Source of the DNA: Paramacrobiotus richtersi
Taxonomy: Eukaryota; Tardigrada; Eutardigrada; Parachela; Macrobiotidae
Reading direction: 5' to 3'
Assembly (NCBI GenBank): GCA_034698045.1
Contig: JAQGAU010000934.1
Span: 1-22,565, forward strand
DNA: 22,565 nucleotides
Below are positions 10,361 through 20,872 of this stretch, piece by piece. The notes under the pieces are model-generated. The model saw only the letters and a list, made by a program, of their open reading frames with translations, did not search any database and had not been told where the DNA came from. A program made the translations under genes and the position numbers. Numbering within the stretch: the stretch's first letter is position 1; each line of letters starts with the position of its first letter.

Positions 10361-12619
10361 TAATGAACGTAACCAGAGTAACGCTGTTCGACCGCAACGT
10401 AACGACATGCGCCATGTTGGAGCAGAAGGCAGTTTTCTGGCTTACGCGATACTTTTATCAACAGGCTGCGGGAAATCCATTAATGGCATTTTTTGGCCCG
10501 GGTAAACTGACAAGTATTCTTGCGATACATATTGTTATTCATATGTTTTTCTAGATTGTAGTTCTGCCGCCGTCCAAGTTGGAACTTTTGCTAGAGGGAA
10601 GACAATTATTGTTATTTATTACGTAAGATATAAAAGAAATTTTCCTAACTGGTTGGCTGTTTCCAGAATGGAATGCACCCATGTTTGTGATGTAAGTTTT
10701 GCTTGTCCTGCGTAATAAGCAGAGTAGCACGGTATGTTATAATCTGCAGGACAGTTGACAGCAGAGATTCTGCTGAAATGTCAAACAAGAAACGCTATTC
10801 CACCGTCACCCGGCTTTCTCCAAACATTCGAGACGATGTAGTCGCGATTGTGTATAAAACACTGAAGGGATTATCCTACAGCACTGTAGTGCTCCTATGC
10901 GACGACATGTACGACATTTTGGATATATATGTTCCATTATGCACTGGATTATTCGACAACATCCGCCTGAAATATAATCTCAGTGCCTCTCGGTTCTACG
11001 TCAACGCCAGTGATCCAGCGAATGTTAAGGACTACCTTGAGCTGACAACACACTTAGCTCGAGGTGGTTCCCGTACATGTACATTTAACATGCGTAGGAA
11101 ATTTAATTTTAGGAGTTTACGAGCGAATATTTTTGCTTTCAGTGGTCCTCATCATTGCACACGGCTCCCGCATACGACCGATTATGGTAAGGCTCTGAAT
11201 TGTGAAAAAACATTTGTCAGAATTTATTTACGCTTTATATAAAATAATGCGTGTCATCTTTCAGCTTGCTGCATCTGACAGTAACATGACGAAAGGGGAT
11301 TATGTACGCCACTGACACGTGATATTTACAGTACTCTGCATGTACACAAATTTGAGCTTGGGCCTTGGATGTCTGAAGGGTCTAGTCCAAGTGCATCCTG
11401 TTCTATGGTGATTGAACCTTTTTCAGGTTTATTTCACGTTCGAGCTTTATCCCAACCCACGCTTTTTGGGAAACATGTCCTGGGATACCAGAAACAGGGA
11501 CGGTCGGGATAAGGTGCCGTGCTTATTCTTCATAGGGCAACTTTAACATACTTTTGTTAACCTTTCACGCGATTTCAGTGAATTTCTTTTACCAGTTTTG
11601 TTTCTGTAGGATGCTCGTGAGGCGTATCGTTCACTGTTCTTGCTGTCACTTCGGCCTGATGACGCGCTCGAGTACAAAAATTTCACTAAAGAAATTAAGC
11701 GACTGTCGATGGAGAAGTATGGTTATTCTTATGCCGAGGAAGAGGAAGTAAGAAACAAAATCCACTGTACCGTTCAGTAAATAGTATTTATGAAATAGCG
11801 TACTCAGGTCCGCATTTGGATGCGCTTCTTTAACAAAACGACTAAAATAACCTGAAATAATTTCCGAAAATATCATCAAAACATATTTTTCAAGGTTCAT
11901 CCAGTTGCAATCTCCCACTACTACGCCGTTGCAGTCTACGGACAGGTACGCAACGTTACCTTTATTCAGCAATGTGCCCGGTGAATAGTTACTGAACTTT
12001 TTCGTAGGTATTTAACGAAACTGTCGCCATGGGCGGAGATCCCAGAGATGGCCTGAAAATGAGCAGAATGATGTGGAATCGGACATTCACAATACTGGGC
12101 AACGATGTCGTCATCAATGCAAATGGCGATCGTGATGCGAACTGGCTTCTTAGTCAGATGGACCCTCAAACTGGACTTTTTCAGGTATTTCGATAGGGTC
12201 CAACACTTACGGATTCTGTGCATACGGTACCAACATTTTCAGACTTCTTGTCAGAATTTTTGAGAGTGTTAGTCTTGATCGCCTGCGCATCGTACAGTAC
12301 TATTAGACTCCGTAATTGTTGAAACATATCAAAGTATCAGACACTGACAGAGACGAAGTTTAATGCCCAGCCGACACGAAAGGTGACTCTCACTTTACAA
12401 ACATGTGTATTTTGCAATTTGCAGCCAGTGCAGGAATACTTTGCCCATGAAAGAATATTCCGGACTTATCGAGACGTAGCGATCTGGTACAAAGGGAAGC
12501 AGCTGCCGGCTAATGGGCCACATTGCGAATACAGCGGGATAAAAGACGTACCAAGATGTCGTGTTTAATACTTGTTGCACCATGAACCATGGATATTGTC
12601 CTCTGTGCTTTTATAAACT

Positions 12620-12632
12620 AATAAACAATAAA
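12620..12632 (+). terminator. Probable polyadenylation signal pair of copy C
   Basis: Two AATAAA hexamers (12620-12625 and 12627-12632) lie about 52 nt after the TAA of copy C, at a normal distance for animal 3' end formation. The surrounding sequence is A/T-rich. Confidence 0.5.
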
Positions 12633-12740
12633 AAATATAGCAAATTTCCTAAGCGTGATTTGTTGACAAGCGGTATTCGGCAGCGGATGGGCTGTTATAA
12701 CATATTCAAGCTGCCTTTTTCAAATTTACAGTTAATTTCA

Positions 12741-12885
12741 AAATTCTTTACTCAGTAGAGCCGGAATGTTCAGCATGCTGGTTGTAAACAGACACTTATG
12801 CTTCTTGGTAAGCGCGTTATAGTAAGTAATGACTAGCCTCCAACATACGTCTACCGACCTCGCGCACTTGCAGTTACACTTGCGT
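12741..12885. repeat. Dispersed upstream repeat block, copy 2
   Basis: Resembles 1741-1890: a GCTGGTTGTAAAC motif, then TTATGCTTCT, AAGCGCGTTA and CGCGCACTTG in the same order. It directly precedes relic J. Confidence 0.55.
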
Positions 12886-12895
12886 GAAATTTTAC

Positions 12896-13060
12896 AGCCA
12901 GTGCAGAATACACTAGTACTGCCCGTGAAAAGATACGCTGGACTTATCGAGACCTAGCGATCTGGTACAAAGGCAAACAGCTGTCGCCCAGTGAGCCCCA
13001 GTCCGGATTCAAGGGAACAAATCACATATATACCAGAATATTAGTATTACCGTGCTATAG
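12896..13060 (+). pseudogene. Duplicated class-C last-exon relic (copy J)
   Basis: A TTTTACAG acceptor and CCAGTGCAG open a second copy of C's terminal exon (12425-12568). An indel within the first 25 bases shifts the frame and leads to an early TAG. After it the original frame reads TYRDLAIWYKGKQL, then diverges (SPSEPQSGFKG). No other exons of this copy are present between C and J. A stretch of the shared upstream repeat block precedes it. Confidence 0.65.
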
Positions 13061-13099
13061 TGAATGACCCTAAACTGTGTATGACTACTTAAATTTGGA

Positions 13100-13392
13100 T
13101 TGCTCTACAAATACTGGCTAACAACGTAACTGTTTTTGCCTTTTGGAACGTTTTCAGTAGCCGATTAAAATTCTTCTGCATTAGATATATGCGGCCATGC
13201 ATGCAGCAGGCATATCTCTCAGAAATAAAAAACAATGATGGTAAGCTGCATATCTACCTAGCACAAGTTGGCACGCATTAAGTATTGCGTATTATTACTG
13301 CACATAACTTAAAGTAAAGCGGTACTGAACTTCACGAGCAAATAATCAAAAAGGCCATGTATAGCATGAGACGATGACGACCTAGCGGTCCT
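13100..13392 (+). pseudogene. Fragment of copy-K type (intron plus exon 2) in plus orientation (copy G)
   Basis: This stretch is the reverse-complement counterpart of about 985-1275. It carries the intron sequence and an exon-2 equivalent (about 13366-13392) beginning CATGAGACGATGACGACC, with the same CA TGA nonsense start as K. Homology stops inside the exon, before its donor. The shared stop indicates that the mutation predates the duplication that produced K and G. Confidence 0.6.
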
Positions 13393-13959
13393 TTTAGAAT
13401 TTAATACAACAATACAGAGAGAAGTATAGAATAGAAATCTGTAGCATAGAAATTCTCGTAACGTAATCAGCGCAGCTGCTGTTGTTTTTATTGTTATCCT
13501 GGACGATTTGCTGATTGTGAACGCAAGCTGGTTATGTTTTTCTCACTTCCGCTCGGAATATTTGATAAAAAAGTACTGTATACTGAAGAAAATTACATAC
13601 GTAAAGCAACGACTTTAGACATCCCTTATTAGTTATTTTAGTTTATGACAGTTATGATTAAGCGATACCAAATTTGTAAGATAACTATTATGCAATGAGC
13701 GTGGCGGATAAATGTGGCACGCAAAATGATTGCAGCGAACCACCAGCTCCATAATAAAGAATGAAGAGAAAAAAGAGAAGTTCGCATAAATCTGAAGAAC
13801 TACCGATCGGACAGGTAATACCTTCTCAATGGGCAGCGCATCATACATAACGCGCATTTGTATCCTGTTATCAGCGTAGTGTACTGCCTTCTTGCACTTC
13901 CAACAACATTCGACAACAACGAAAAACAGCTCATTTTTGTCGCACTGCAGTGACTACAC
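13393..13959. other. Intergenic, no supported gene
   Basis: Between fragment G and the block upstream of copy B. No exon of either receptor class and no recognisable coding sequence was found on either strand. Confidence 0.4.
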
Positions 13960-14215
13960 CACTTTTCTGATTGACAGAACCTGTTTCTGAACTTCTCAGC
14001 ATCACATCTACATCCGGAAAACCACGAAATCTGTTTTTCATAATCAGTTACATTTTGCCAAAGCTTAAGGTACCCGACAGCACATGTACAAAAGCCGGAT
14101 TTTTTTCAAACTGGACTGCATTTCACAGAAACTGTAAACCGCTTGCCACCACATACATTAATAATTGTCCTGCAGCAAAAGAAAATTTGCAGACTCAAGC
14201 TAGTTTAATTAGGCA
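13960..14215. repeat. Dispersed upstream repeat block, copy 3 (upstream of copy B)
   Basis: Resembles 1950-2180: CCTGTTTCT, then CATTTCACAGAAACTGT, a CCGCTT motif and TTGTCCTGCAGC occur in the same order. It lies 250 bp upstream of the copy B start and may be part of its promoter region. No clear TATA box was recognised. Confidence 0.45.
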
Positions 14216-14464
14216 CATGACTTAGTGATACACTCTGCTTTTACACCTACAGTACTGTACATACTGCCCACGTAGCGACAACAATTACATGGGCTCTGTT
14301 GTAGTTTTCGTTAGTTGATTTGTAAGAAAGCGGTTGAATAACGAGCTTTAGGACGGTCAAACTCCTAATCTTGTGTCTGTAGTTCGAAGCAAATTCTTCA
14401 GCAAAGCGTGTAGTCACGCTTGAAGTGTTGGTCGTATGTTCTCTGACAAATAAACCTATTCGCA

Positions 14465-17400
14465 ATGAAATCAGTCTGGTTGATCATCGTCGCGGCAACA
14501 TCTGCGATCAAAAGTTGCGCAGCAAAGGAGGATGTTACGTTGATGGAACTTACTTATGGAAATACAACCTCCACTGTCTTTACCGAAGCCAGCGCCATCT
14601 TCGATCAAGCCATGGTGGACTTGCGTGAAAAATACGCTTCCGTTATGAACATCACCAGAGTGCGAGTGCACAACGAAGAGCCCATCTGCTACTCTGCGAC
14701 AGAGAGCGCCTTCTTGGCTGCCCGTGAATATTACCAAGTATCGCGCGGTGCATCTGTAGGAATATTTCATCCGGGTAACAGGTTTTACTTTATCTGTTTT
14801 ATCTGTTTGTCGCTCGCGTGAAAAGAGTATGCAGATTAAAAACATTTACTTTATTGTTGACCGATATGCACTTTGCGCATTGACTACACTCCCTTTATGC
14901 AGTTATGGTTGCAATCAGTTCTAATCAAGATATACCGGTTTACGTGCGGTATATAACGGATACGTGGTTTTTTCCAGCATGCTTCATAAGCTTTTCGTTG
15001 GCCGATTTGACCAGAGGTGAGAAAGTTAGATTTCCGTTGTTGTAACGGTTACAGTGTATAAGGCGATAAGAGCGTAATCAGCTCCAGTTTTCAGTAATAT
15101 GCGAAGACGAATGCCTATCCATATATCTGTAGGCATTCGTCTCCTCACAGATGTTTTAATTTTAAAATTACAGTACATAGTTTCCGTTTTGAACATTAAA
15201 TTTACGACAGTTGCCAACAAAAAAACTTTTGCAGAATGGAACGTGCCGCTGTTTACCATGTAAGCAATATTTATATTTTCGTCAAAGTGTCGGCAGCGTT
15301 TGGAACAGTTGCATTTCAGGACAGGAGCGGACTCGTTTATTTCTACCAAAATCACGAGATTTCCCAACCAAATCCGGCTCGGTTCGAGTAAGCAATCCAT
15401 TACGGATTAGCCTTCTTAACTTCTCTTCATTCAGAGTATTCTTATGTTAAAAACATTGATACCTTGCTTCATACCCATCTTATGCAGGATAAATAATCGA
15501 TCATTCTGAGTATTTAGATCGTTAAGTTATGGAGTCAATGCTCTCGGACTCGGTGATTCATCTTACTAATTTTCTGTTTACTGCTTCCGGTAATTTCCAA
15601 ATTCAACAATGTGATGCGAGCTACTGACAAGTGAGCATTACTTACTTCGACTAATTCACATTCTTCTTTTAATATTGTGGAGCTCGGCGGCAAGCTGCAT
15701 CTTAACTCACACCGCCATGCAAAGAATGTATGACTTCGAAAACGAGTAGCTTTTCAGTTTTCACTGCTTTATTTATATATAGAGTAGTGTTTTAGTTGAG
15801 ACCTTCTGACTGTGTAATTTACGTAGGTTACTGTTTACGCACACTTCGCACACGCTTCGCAACGAAGCAGAAAGATAACTTGAAGCAGAAATTGAACTGA
15901 ATGTATCGGCTGCCATTTTATTATACCAACGTTTGCTTGGGTGTTCAGACTGGGTGGATTTCCTATCCAATGTCCTAAAGAAATTTGGATTCACGACAGC
16001 TGGCATATTATGCGCGGATGATGTATCAATGCGATTGATGTGCGATGCGGTCACCAGCTGGATGACCTTTTCCCGATATAATGTGACCGCAAGGCGCTTC
16101 GACGTCAACACCAGCGACTCCACCCGTCTCGAGCGTTCCCTGGAAGATATTAAGTCCGTCACCCGAGGTACTGTCATCCCGGCCAAATCTTGCTGTACAA
16201 AACTGATAACTGCCAAAGCAGTAATCTTTATAGCTGTCCTCATCCTTGCATCTGATAACAGTATTCGCCAGATAATGGTAAAGTCTCCTTGTTGCGTCTG
16301 TTCATGCTCGACGATGGCTGTCCCTGTTTTTTCAGTTGGCTGCTTTCGATAAAGGAATGACTGATGGAAATTACGTGAGTGTACAATTTCATAGTCACTT
16401 ATCTGACAGATTACCGCGTAACGAAACACATCTGCAAGATGTATGTCTGTTGTATTTAGGTGAGATATTAGCAGTTCATACCATAACTGAAGAAAGCGCA
16501 ACGAAAAAAAAGATAAATGGCACAGATGTTAGGTGTTGACACCTGTTGTTCTCTTTACCCTAATGTAAACGTTTACAGCAGGGTGAACAGACAACATGCC
16601 ATTACGCGCGTTGTTATCTTGTAGGTATATCTGACCTTTGACAACTACAACCGTGACACACCGATTTTTTTACGCGCTAATTACTCCGACGAACGCTCCC
16701 AGGTACCGGTATGCGGCTCGTTAGCCCGCTTTTCTTGCATGTTTTGAGCGTTCATATCAGGCTACATTTATGGTCTTCTTCTACACCGCCTTCAGATTAT
16801 GTGAGATGTGTGGATCTCTTTCAGGATGCCAGCACGGCATTCCGGTCGCTCTTCACCATATCCTTCAACATTCAGAATACCTCCAAATACCATAACTTTA
16901 CCAAAGAAGTGAAGCGACTGTCAAAAGAACATTACGAAAAGACGTATGATGCCGAAGAAGAGGTGTGCAACTCAAATATGCTTTACAGTACTCGCGCGCT
17001 TTTTGCATAATAATCACGGTTTTCATTGAATGAATATAGCAGTTACTTACTGTATGACCGCAACTTGGTAAAGAACTGGTCCAAAACCAAACGACCATAT
17101 TATTGTAATCAGCTCTGCTCCTTCCGGTGAACCCGTGCCTAAATATGGATATGTTTTTCTTTGTAGATCAGTCTACGCGCCGTACCTACTTATTTTGCTC
17201 TTGCCATTTATGGACAGGTACATGTGACTGAACTTTCCAATGCGCTCAGAATTCTGTATCTAGCGGATGCTGATCTTTCTAGGTGCTGAACGAATCAATA
17301 GCAAATAGCCGGGACACTCGGGACGGTGCCGCCTTGGCGAGACTAGTCCAGAATCGAACTTTCACGATACTCGGGAATGAAATCATTATCAACTCCAACG

Positions 17401-17743
17401 GCGACCGTGAATCTAACTGGGTACTCAATCAGATGGATCCATTGACAGGCGTCTACAGGGTAGTGCGCCGTCTTCATGAATACGATAATACATCTGCATG
17501 CAAGAACGAAACTACGATGTTTATTGCCTGCCAAATGTTTGCACTTTATAGCCGGTACTGACGGATTCTGACGGTGGAAAATCGATTCGACCCTTTCGTG
17601 AGCCAGTGGACCAGAGCACTCATCCGATGGTTTGGTTCAACCGCACAGGCCCGCCCCCGAACGAACCGGAATGTGGTTATCTCAGAACAAAACCAGCATG
17701 CGATACTCTCGAAAATGTGGCAGATAACCTCTTACGTACCTGA
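14465..17743 (+). CDS. Intact secreted ANF-receptor-like ectodomain protein (copy B)
   Basis: Twelve exons: 14465-14774, 14978-15016, 15235-15259, 15320-15387, 15949-16167, 16234-16277, 16336-16374, 16625-16702, 16825-16962, 17167-17217, 17283-17459, 17552-17743. All introns are GT..AG, phases agree throughout, and the sum is 1380 nt (459 aa plus TGA). Residues 1 to about 20 form a signal peptide (MKSVWLIIVAATSAIKSCAA). The rest is one ANF ligand-binding domain: EWNVPLFTMTGAD (117-129), WVDFLSNVLKKFGFTTAGIL (149-168), NRTFTILGN (361-369), GDRESNW (377-383), MDPLTG (388-393), and a C-terminal W424...PPPNEPECGY with C437 and C446, as at the end of receptor guanylate cyclase ectodomains. Several N-glycosylation sequons fit a secreted protein. 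The stop comes right after the domain; no membrane, kinase-homology or cyclase region follows before the next copy at 18062. The start is the ATG opening the signal peptide, shared with copy A. Ligand and role are unknown. Possibilities are a soluble decoy or carrier, or one splice form of a membrane receptor. Confidence 0.85.
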
Positions 17744-17864
17744 GCTATATTGAAAATCGTGTGTTACGGCAACTGTTAAATTAGTATTGTCGAAGTACGC
17801 AAAAAGCTCGTTCGTTATAATTTTGTTTCTACGTACCTCATATATTTCCGTTCGATTACAGTTG

Positions 17865-18010
17865 TTTCCGGAAAGATGGCCCAACATACTGACTTCGCGC
17901 ACTTCGAGCAGCACTTTCATCACAAGGGGCAGTACGAAACAGCCTTACTTTTGTCACTCTGCACTACTTGTCTGATAGCCTTTTAAACCTGTTTCTTTGA
18001 TATCCTGTAC
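17865..18010. repeat. Dispersed upstream repeat block, copy 4
   Basis: Resembles 1855-1985, including the shared string CAGCACTTTCATCACAA. It lies between the end of copy B and truncated copy F. Confidence 0.55.
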
Positions 18011-18061
18011 ACCTGAAAACCAAATGTGCGGCCAATTCACTACATTTACTTCTGAGTTCAG

Positions 18062-19400
18062 GCTGGGTGGATTTCCTTTATAATGTCGTAAAACAATTCA
18101 GTTGGCATATTATAATGTGTGGATGATTACCGGGACATGTCGACGAGCGATTGGGCTCAATAGCTGGGCGACCCATTCTCGACATAACTTTACTGCAAGG
18201 CAGTTACATCGAACAGACGGGACTCCAGCAAAAGTCTTGACCGTGCCCTGGAAGATATCAAGTCCGCCACCCGAGGTAGTTGCCTGAATCCAGCAAAGTG
18301 TCATGATTCATGAAACTTGTAACTGTCATGAATTTGTATACTTGTCTTCATCAGTGCACCTCATGAACGTATTCGCCAGATAATAGTACTAGAAGTATGT
18401 AAAGTGTCGTTTGTGTCTTTCCATGCTTGACGATGTGCTGAGCGCTTCTATTTCGCCCGGTCTGTGCAGCTGGCAGCATATAATAAAGGAATGACGGATG
18501 GAAGCTACGTAAGCAAACTAGCAAATGCGCCCGCTATAGCACAGGAACTTAGGAAGCACAAAACTACAGATCTGGTAGACGTAGATGTGCAATGCGCGTT
18601 GGTATCCTGTAGGTATACCTGACATTTGACAATTATAACCGCAATGTACCCAGTTTCTGAGCGCTAATTACTCCGACGAACATTCCAAGGTACGTATCTG
18701 GGAATGCGGCTCGTTAACGCGACTTTCTGGCATATTGATATAGTGAACAGCATGCAGCTGGGTTCCTTTTGTAATCCTCTTCTCCGAAGAGTTTCAGTTC
18801 TTTTGATCCTTGCGAGTTGTGACCGTACATTTTTCAGGATGCCCCCGCAGCATTCCGGTCGCTTTTTACCATATCGTTCAATGTCCAGATTACCTCCGAA
18901 TATCACAACTTTACCAGAAAGGTGAAGCGGCTGTCTATAGAGAAGTACGGAAAGACGCACGATGCGGAAGAAGGGGTATGTAGCTCTAAGAATCTGATGC
19001 TTTGTAGCTCTAAGAATCTGATGCTTTATACATTCGCGCAATTGCACCAGAATGCATAATTATTAGGGTTTTCAATTATCGTGTAACAGTTACAGTTACT
19101 GTATGACCATAACTTTTGGAAAAATCGTGCAAAGAATGTGGAAACTAGCCAATCAAAATCCTATTGCAGCTGTACCCTTCAATGTAACACCGGGTGTTAA
19201 ACACCAAGGAGCCGTTTTCACTGTAGATCAGTCTACGCGCTGCACCAGCTTATTTTGCTCTTTCCTTTTACGGACAGATGAGTGCAAAGCGGGATCAGAC
19301 TTCCGATACGCCAGAAATGGCAAATACTCTTTTCGACAAATGCTGGTATTTTTATATGCCGAACAATCTGCAGTCATGTAGTACCTGCCGGGCGGTTGTT
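18062..19400 (+). pseudogene. 5'-truncated ANF-receptor-like copy (copy F)
   Basis: Exons equivalent to B's 5-11 follow each other without any signal-peptide or early exons: 18062-18275 (short deletion and frameshift after WVDFLYNVV), a relic of exon 6 near 18345-18390 with no AG acceptor, 18470-18508 (LAAYNKGMTDGSY), 18613-18689 (77 nt, one base short, giving a stop), 18838-18975 (open, DAPAAFRSLFTISFNV), 19227-19277 (ISLRAAPAYFALSFYGQ, donor AT instead of GT), and a degenerate start of exon 11 near 19359. It is closest to copy A: both lack the exon-6 acceptor, and A-like wording recurs in exons and introns. A 24-bp tandem duplication sits at the exon-9 donor. Confidence 0.7.
18980..19027. 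repeat. 24-bp tandem duplication at the exon-9 donor of copy F
   Basis: Two identical 24-bp units, each beginning GTAGCTCTAAGAATC, run head to tail (18980-19003 and 19004-19027). Copies A and B have no such repeat. Confidence 0.85.
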
Positions 19401-20101
19401 CACCCGACAGCCGCGCACGTGTATGAGAGATAACATCGGTAAATTCTCACATCAAGCCCCCAATTGTCGGCACTGCGTACTCAAGCCCCGCAATTGTTGG
19501 AACACATCGTAGTGTTACTTGCGAATAAACGCCTGTTTTTCACATAAACAGTTTTCGTGTTCTCGTTTCTCAGGGTTTCTCTCAAAATTATGTGTGCCAA
19601 TTTGGCAAAACTATCAAACACTAGTAAAAGAATAGTAAATAGTAAGTAACATCCTAAGGTTCCTTCTAGATAGTCGGATTTATGCACACGTACTGTAGTA
19701 AGTAATAATAAGTAAAGCAACTGCGGCGGATAGTTATAAGCGGTCTGAAGAGTTTTACTACCCAGCACTACAGCAAGCGGCAAAACTGCATTTGCCTGGT
19801 AAACCGCGTCTGTGTACAGGGTTTTGGGTTTGTACAGGTAAACTGCTGTGATACTCGTACGAATCATGATCGAGGAACCACAAGATCTAAAAACCCGTTG
19901 GCTATTCTTTAGTCGGTATTATGCCGTAACTTCCTCGTAAAACTGGTTAGTGCCATTGAATAAATGAAAAATTGTAATTTCTTGCGCGGTACGTTTCCTG
20001 GTATGGTTTCTTGCAGTGTTTGGGATTAGCAGCATCAAAAATATGCGGAACGCATAAACTCAGTATTAGAGTTGCAGTAATAGGAGTGCAGTTTAATCCC
20101 C
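19401..20101. other. Intergenic between copies F and E
   Basis: No gene recognised. It includes an imperfect duplication near 19450-19505 (CAAGCCCC then CAATTGT, twice) and a short stretch near 19780-19800 similar to the region upstream of copy C. Confidence 0.4.
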
Positions 20102-20550
20102 TCACATATGTAGGAGGTTATCCGCCGCATTCTCCTGACTTGTGAGTATCGCATGCCGCATTCTCCTGAGTATCGCATACCGGGTTTGTTCCCAGATAAC
20201 CACATTTAGATCCGTTCGGTGGCGGAGCTGCGCGGTTGTAACCAATCAATCGGATGAATGCTCTGGTCCAGTGGGTCACGAAAGCGTCGACTGACTCGAC
20301 TCGGTTCTCCACCGTCTCCACCAAGAAAAATGCAGTTTGGATTCGATACAAAATTGTACTGTACTTCGTACAAGTTATCATACTCAGAAAACGGCGCACT
20401 ACCCGATAAATGCCTGTCGTTGGGTCCATCTGATTGCGTACCTAGTTAGATTCGCGGTCGCTATTGGAGTTTATAAGAATTTCATTCCCGAGTATCGAGA
20501 AAGTTCGATTTTGCATGAGTCTCACCAAGGTGGCAAAGCGCTATGTCAGC
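20102..20550 (-). pseudogene. Last two exons of an A/B-type ANF-receptor-like copy (copy E)
   Basis: The minus strand carries an exon-11 equivalent (20403 to about 20550, with a GTAGTG donor as in A and B) and an exon-12 equivalent ending in TGA at 20104-20102. The exon-11 tryptophan codon TGG is TAG, and its 5' part is rearranged. Exon 12 shows frame changes and an internal tandem duplication near 20120-20180 (GCCGCATTCTCCTGA occurs twice on the plus strand). The final N-L-L then stop agrees with A and B, so the stop position is conserved across three copies. No A/B-type exons 1-10 are found upstream. Confidence 0.65.
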
Positions 20551-20872
20551 CGCTCGCATGTCAATATAACTCAATGAATGTTATTTCACGATGTTTTAAA
20601 TTCATTGATTTTCGCTTACTGTGAAGTACCGAGTTTCGTAATAATGTATTCTTTCTGTTTGATATTTTTATGTAAAATCTGAACACAGAAGTCGATCATG
20701 GATTTGGCGATATTAATATTGGCTGTACAGAGCGGGCTGATGTCGAAGTCTCCCGCTGCAGAGAAATATAAAGTACCTTGTAGTACTCTTCGGGATAAAC
20801 TGCATGTTTGCCGAGACAAAAAGGGAGCATGCAACCGCAGCATTATCGGTGAATATCAGTCATCTCTCTTAC

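Larger units (their letters stand above)
9324..12568 (+). pseudogene. Divergent-class ANF-receptor-like ectodomain gene, exon 1 interrupted (copy C)
   Basis: Exons: 9324-9534 plus 10361-10501 (one ancestral exon split by an insert), 10555-10596, 10667-10691, 10750-11063, 11143-11186, 11265-11303, 11427-11513, 11610-11747, 11895-11945, 12008-12184, 12425-12568. Without the insert the exons total 1413 nt (470 aa plus TAA) with consistent phases and no internal stop. The N-terminus is hydrophobic (MEPLLMFPLIWLVV), a likely signal peptide; an ATG at 9324 or 9351 could serve as start. ANF landmarks are EWNAPMFVM, VVLLCDDM, VVLIIAHGSRIRPIM, VAISHYYAVAVYGQ, NRTFTILGN, NANGDRDANW, MDPQTG and a terminal IWYKGKQLP...C. 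It stops directly after the domain, like B. It lacks B's intron between exons 4 and 5. Lesions are the insert in exon 1 and GG instead of GT after exon 2 (10597-10598). In-frame removal of the insert by splicing is possible but unproven, so a functional gene cannot be excluded. Confidence 0.7.

Noticed and set aside
9324..10501. Reading the 810-bp insert as an ordinary ancestral intron bounded at the 16-bp repeats
   Set aside because: The exact edges lack GT and AG, and relics H and I have no intron at this position, so an insertion is the simpler explanation. Splicing at internal sites remains possible.
15773..16501. 242-codon open frame antisense to copy B exons 5-7
   Set aside because: It is a shadow of the well-supported plus-strand exons, with no recognisable domain or membrane pattern, and covers introns as well as exons.
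19481..19867. 128-codon minus-strand frame with a hydrophobic run (LLLLTTVRV, LLFTILLLVF)
   Set aside because: It could be a small membrane protein, but there is no recognised family, paralog or gene context. Not enough to call a gene.
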